From: Talpa occidentalis
Lineage: Eukaryota; Chordata; Mammalia; Eulipotyphla; Talpidae
Assembly (NCBI RefSeq): GCF_014898055.3
Contig: NW_023601212.1
Location: 50,332,329-50,396,328, forward strand
Length of the DNA: 64,000 bases
Direction of reading: 5' to 3'
Below the pieces are notes generated by a model. It saw only the letters and a list, made by a program, of their open reading frames with translations. It was not told the origin of the DNA and made no database searches. Below, piece by piece: positions 59,601 through 64,000 of this stretch. The position numbers and the translations under genes were made by a program. The number at the start of each line of letters is the position of its first letter. Position 1 is the stretch's first letter.

Positions 59601-59749
59601 ACAGCTTTCTCATAAAGGACCTCAAAGGAAGTAAACCAAGTTTATAAGACAATTTATAGAAGATTTCTAATACATGATCTGAAAAGTAGAGTGGCTCATT
59701 TATATTAAGAGTATTTCCCTTAAGTCGAATCATTGAAATTGTCAGTACA

Positions 59750-59890
59750 AAAAAGCTAAGCCTCACTCTGAGCATAGTGAAGGTGTGCTGGTTTTGTTGG
59801 TCACTCTGTCCCCAGGGCCTGGAAGAATTCATGGCACATTAGTGGATATCCATAAATAATTTTTGAAAAAATTAATACATGAATGAATCC
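59750..59890 (+). repeat. L2 3' end
   Basis: GTCACTCTGTCCCCAGGGCC, TCATGGCACATTAGTGG and ATAAATAATTTTTGAA follow the L2 3' consensus. Confidence 0.6.
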
Positions 59891-59894
59891 TGAT

Positions 59895-61540
59895 GGTGCA
59901 TGGAAAATATCTGTTCAAAGACCTGAAATAAAATCTCAAAGATGCAAAACTGGAAGCCTCCAACCAGGGGGAGCGGGGCATGAACAAAGTGGGTAGGAGC
60001 ACACCTGAAACTAGGGGCGCTTTGTTGGAGGGTGTGGTGTGGTAGCAACACCAGAAGGGGGAGATCCTATATCTCTAAAACACAAGCAACACTGTAAACC
60101 AGTGTTACCTCACTTAAAACAATAATCTTTATATGTCTGTCTCCAACAGACAGGGATGAAAATACCTTTATTTCTCCCACATGATTCTTCTCAAATCAAT
60201 ATACAGAAAAAACTATCCCCCACATGCTTCAGGCAGCAGCACAGGCTGGACAGGGTGAGGAGTTGAGGTCTTACCTAGAAAAGCTACCCTTAGCTTCAAA
60301 ATCACTTGCATGTCTTGTAGGAATTCCCAACACATTAACCCACTCTCCCACCCCAACTGTGGCCTGTCCCTGTCCCTTGGAGTTGCTAATACAAAAAAAC
60401 CCTCACCACCATATATGCTTACCCCTTTAAGTAGACACCAGGCGGGGAACCCAGCTGGATCTGCAGAAGGTCTGAATGCCATTCACAGAGGACTCAAGAT
60501 TCCTGGAAAGAATGTGTAGAAATGGACCAAAAGGGATCTTGATAGCTTGATAACAGTTTTCTTCAGGGTATCTATAGACAACTGAATTTTGGATTTTAGT
60601 CCATGACTTTATTGGATTCCTGGCCCAATCAACATGGGGGGTGTATGTCTGTGTAGCTTTCCCCATACCAACAGGCAATTCTTTAACACTATTAAGGTAT
60701 CCAAGAATTCAACTTAATTCAGACATTTAATTCTGACATTATCTTCCGAGACAAGCATTAGAGTCTACAGGGAAAGTGCTCAGTTTCTTAGAACTGCCCT
60801 CTCTTTCAGATCCAGCTATAAGCCCATATAGTCACTTATACATCTGACTTACTAGTTACATATCAGAGGTTTTTTGGACCCATCCTCAGGTTTGATTAAT
60901 TTCATTTAATTAATTAACTTAATTAATTTCACAGAACTTCGGAAACACATTTATTCACTAGATCACCAGTTTATTACAAAGGATTTAACTTAGGAGTGGT
61001 TAGATGGAAGAGATGTGTAGAACAAGGTATGAGGAAAAGGCATGAAGCCCTCATGCTCACTTCAGGCTCACCATTCTCCCCAAATTTCTACATGTTCCCT
61101 AACCTGGAAGCTCTTTGAAGTCCTTCCTTTTGAGTTTTTATGAAGGCTTCACTCCATTGGCATGACTGATTAAATCATTGACCACTAGCAATTTCCAACT
61201 CTCTCCATATATTAGGGGGTCTGAGAGAAGAATGGAAGTTCTAAACCTCTAATCACATGGTTAGTTCTCCTGGAAACCTGCTCCTACCCTTAGATGTTTT
61301 CCAAAAGATCTTGTCAGCAACACAAGAGATAACTTTATCACTCACAACACTTAGGAAATTCTAAGATTTTGGGAGCTGTGAACCAGAAGTTATGGATAAA
61401 GACCAACTATGTATGAAAAAATATTTTTTGGTCATCTAAATTAACAAATACATATTTCTTATAAATCACAATGTTATGACAAAGAAGAAATGAAAGAAGA
61501 AATAAAAGAGGCAGGAAATTAATGTTTCATAATCAAACCT
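59895..61540. other. Intergenic, no recognisable gene
   Basis: Includes an AT-palindromic TTAATTAATTAACTTAATTA at 60908-60927. No named repeat or coding exon. Confidence 0.55.
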
Positions 61541-61760
61541 GCCATTTCCTGAGTGGGGTCGTTAGTTGCCTTTCCTTTGTGCTGCCACACCTTCCTCCTC
61601 TTGCAGAATCTTTTTTGCATCTCAGTTTCCCCAGCTGAACTGAGTTCCCTCAAAGCAAGAATCATGTCTTCTTCCCTGTTCCTGCCTAGCCATAAGAGGA
61701 GTACTTGCCAAGAGGAAGATGCTATCCATGATTCTTGGACATTTGCTCATGTTTCACATA
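61541..61760 (+). repeat. L2-like fragment
   Basis: CTCAGTTTCCCCAGCTGAAC, TTCCCTCAAAGCAAGAATCATG resemble the L2 3' region. Diverged. Confidence 0.4.
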
Positions 61761-62084
61761 CTTGGGTGAAATTCAAGGGCCAACTTCTTAACCTTTTTGC
61801 ATTATTGATCTCATGGAGACCTCAGGAAAACCTAGTGGAGTCCACTGTATTGAAACTAAAAGATAGTTCATAATAACTAGCTTGATTTTGAGGGGGGCAA
61901 CTTGGCTCTGAAGCTGTCTCCCAGAGGAATGGGTATGCACAAACACTTGATCAAATTCCATCAGTAATGCAGAACTGTCTCAGTAGACTAAAGGGTAGTA
62001 AAGTTACCCACTTCAGCCACCTTCATGGTATATAGGGACTCACCACTTATATCTCCATTTGTGTGCTGCTTCTGGTAGCAGTGA

Positions 62085-62200
62085 TAATTTATTCATTTCT
62101 TTAACATTTATTGAGCATTTACTATCTGCAAGGGCCTATGCTCTGCTAGGGATACAAATATTGAGGATAAGGTCATTGCCCCAAAGGTACAGGGAGGTAA
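62085..62200 (+). repeat. Ancient MIR/L2-like fragment
   Basis: TTAACATTTATTGAGCATTT, CTATCTGCAAGGGCCTATGC, GCTAGGGATACAAATATTGA: a common mammalian ancient-repeat pattern. Confidence 0.5.
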
Positions 62201-63290
62201 ATGGCTGCAATAGAGTAAAAGAGGATGGTTGGAACTGGGCAAATAAATTAGGTTGAGAGTTCAGCAAAGTTTTACTGGGTAGGGGCAGGGAGGGGGATTT
62301 GTTCTGACTTATCTTGACTCTTACAGGAAACATGGGAATTGGCCAGATGGAAAAGGGAGGGTCAGATGTTCTTGGCAGAGAGAAGACTATGGCAAAGATT
62401 AAGTGGCCCCAAGCATGGTTGAGGAGAGAACAGCTTTTAGATGACGAAATCCTCCCAAGTCCTTCATTAGTCCCATCTAAGCCATACCAAATAAACATGG
62501 AATCTAAGAAAATCAACCCTCACCTCCTATCCCATTCAGATTATTGGCCCTAAATAGAAGTTCTGGAGGAGCTCCTCTGGGGGTGGTTCTTGTACACTGA
62601 AAGTCTTGTCTGGAAGGAAGTGAGGGAGAGGTGAAGTTTGCACCACACCACATATGCCCCTCACTCCTGGAAGTGATTTATCGAATTTCTTCCTCTCCCG
62701 ACTGAAGTTGTTGGTTTAAGTAGCATGAAAGCCGGGATTATAAGCAAGCTTTATGGCAAGTGAGGAAGCAGAAACCTACTCTCGGCTCTCCCTGGTCATG
62801 TGAACCCTAAGAATTCAAGTTAGAGGATGAAGTACTCATATCTACCAAGTTTACCTATTTCTCCAGAAGCCACTGGAATGTCTCTGTGTAGTAGTGACAC
62901 AATCGTTATTTGTTGGGTGAATGAGCAATCAAGTCAATATTGGTGAGTAAATATTATTTTACTTATAATTATAGAATGAATGTTTCACCCAACGCTACCC
63001 ACTGAAAATTAATATAAGGTTGAACAGCAATTCAGTGATGTCAAGTAATGTATTAAGGGCATAATCCAATTCCTAGAGAAATAAGCAGGTATATTTCCAA
63101 AGTATAAGGACATCTGACATGAAGTGACTTCCCTGCGGATTCTTTCCTGATAATAGAAAGTTAAAAGCGCCGTAATCCCATAGGAGTGAGGGCTGTTCCA
63201 TCTACCTCAAGCATGACATTTACTTAAAAGATAAACCCAGCCCCATTCCAAATATATATGACATCTGGAAAGCTCTTCAAGGATGAACAT
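62200..63290. other. Intergenic, no recognisable feature
   Basis: Open frames at 62136-62516 (minus) and 62314-62553 (plus) overlap and have no domain. Nothing else was seen. Confidence 0.5.
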
Positions 63291-64000
63291 TTTATTGGAA
63301 TATAGGCACTTGCAAAGTAAATATGTGGTTACAAAGTGTTTCGGCTTTATCTGCTTTACAGCATGACTGGTAAAACCAATGCACAGTGTATGGTTTTCTT
63401 CATGAAGTTGCAGACTTAAGAGGCAAATCCCAATCCCATTCATTAAAGGTCAAGTAAGAAGGCACACAAAGCTAACTGTTTTACCTAGTGCAACTGTCTT
63501 ATTGTTTCTGTCAGTGATGGCCTGCCCTCCCCCAGATTAAAATTGCTGGGTAGCATATGATTTGACACTTTAGAAGGAATTAGAATCCCTTTTGGCTAGA
63601 AGAATTGTGAAGTCCTTTGAAATCACAACTCCAATCTGGAGGGCTACAAAACCAGTCCTATGAATCAGCGTTATAGAAGAGAAGGCCTTAAGATTGTAGA
63701 ACAGAAAGCCTTAAGGCCTACAGTCCTTGACAGCCACTTTAGAAAGCTTTTGGATAAATTGGAAGCTTATCCTTGTGATCTGCACAGCACATTTCTTGAA
63801 GAGTTTATTCTGCATAAATCAAGGCACTACTCTTTCCTTTCTCAGCTACAAGGAGAAAATGACAAGTTTTTTTTTCAAGGAAATATTCTTTCTTGGTGAA
63901 AGGTCAACAGCAACATAATTAAAGTCCTGGTGTTTTGGGAAAAACCACATCTTGAAGTTTTATACTTTTCTAATGGGTTTGCCCACAGGAGGGGTGTCCA
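63270..64000 (-). other. Possible 3' UTR of the upstream neighbour (NIBAN1?), speculative
   Basis: A minus-strand AATAAA lies at 63296-63291, and no interspersed repeat is visible from here to the right edge, unlike the rest of the region. In human the gene upstream of EDEM3 is NIBAN1 on the same strand, and its 3' end would be met first. No coding exon or stop codon of NIBAN1 was recognised, so this rests on gene order alone. Confidence 0.2.

Overview
This is nuclear DNA of a placental mammal. It carries one recognisable protein gene in a sea of interspersed repeats. There are no tightly packed ORFs, operons or ribosome-binding sites. The gene has GT-AG exons that join in frame, and the background is L1, L2, MIR, MER2-like and LTR copies plus a lineage-specific tRNA-derived SINE of about 250 bp. 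That SINE is not Alu, B1, horse ERE or canine SINEC. A laurasiatherian source is my guess, not a demonstration.

Left half (1-29.2 kb, minus strand): the 5' part of EDEM3, an ER glycoprotein-degradation alpha-mannosidase of family GH47. Six coding exons were placed by their splice sites: 29158-29001, 24249-24204, 11896-11796, 11308-11269, 8029-7917 and 6665-6512. They join without a frameshift into 204 codons, from the signal peptide to part-way through the GH47 domain. Exon 7 and the rest lie beyond the left edge. A CpG island at about 28.62-29.83 kb is the promoter, with an NRF1 motif, ETS motifs, a CCAAT box and two convergent ZNF143-like motifs.

Right half (29.2-64 kb): intergenic DNA upstream of EDEM3 with no supportable protein gene. 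It holds L2, MIR, old L1 and SINE copies. Between 31.3 and 38.05 kb one endogenous-retrovirus LTR family appears as six copies or fragments in both orientations, with LTRs inserted into LTRs. One copy is split by a composite L1/SINE retrotransposition. The order of insertion can be read from target-site duplications. A second LTR family is scattered at 1.4, 46.2 and 58.2 kb. In human the next gene upstream of EDEM3 is NIBAN1, also on the minus strand. The extreme right end could be its 3' region, but I found no coding exon.

The most informative signals are the dated LTR nest (34.15-38.05 kb), the composite L1/LTR-fragment/SINE insertion (35094-35929), a SINE subfamily with an extra conserved 3' segment, a short uORF in the EDEM3 leader, and a 5'-half tRNA-Lys fossil at 22.15 kb. 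I saw no new protein system, CRISPR array or mobile coding module.
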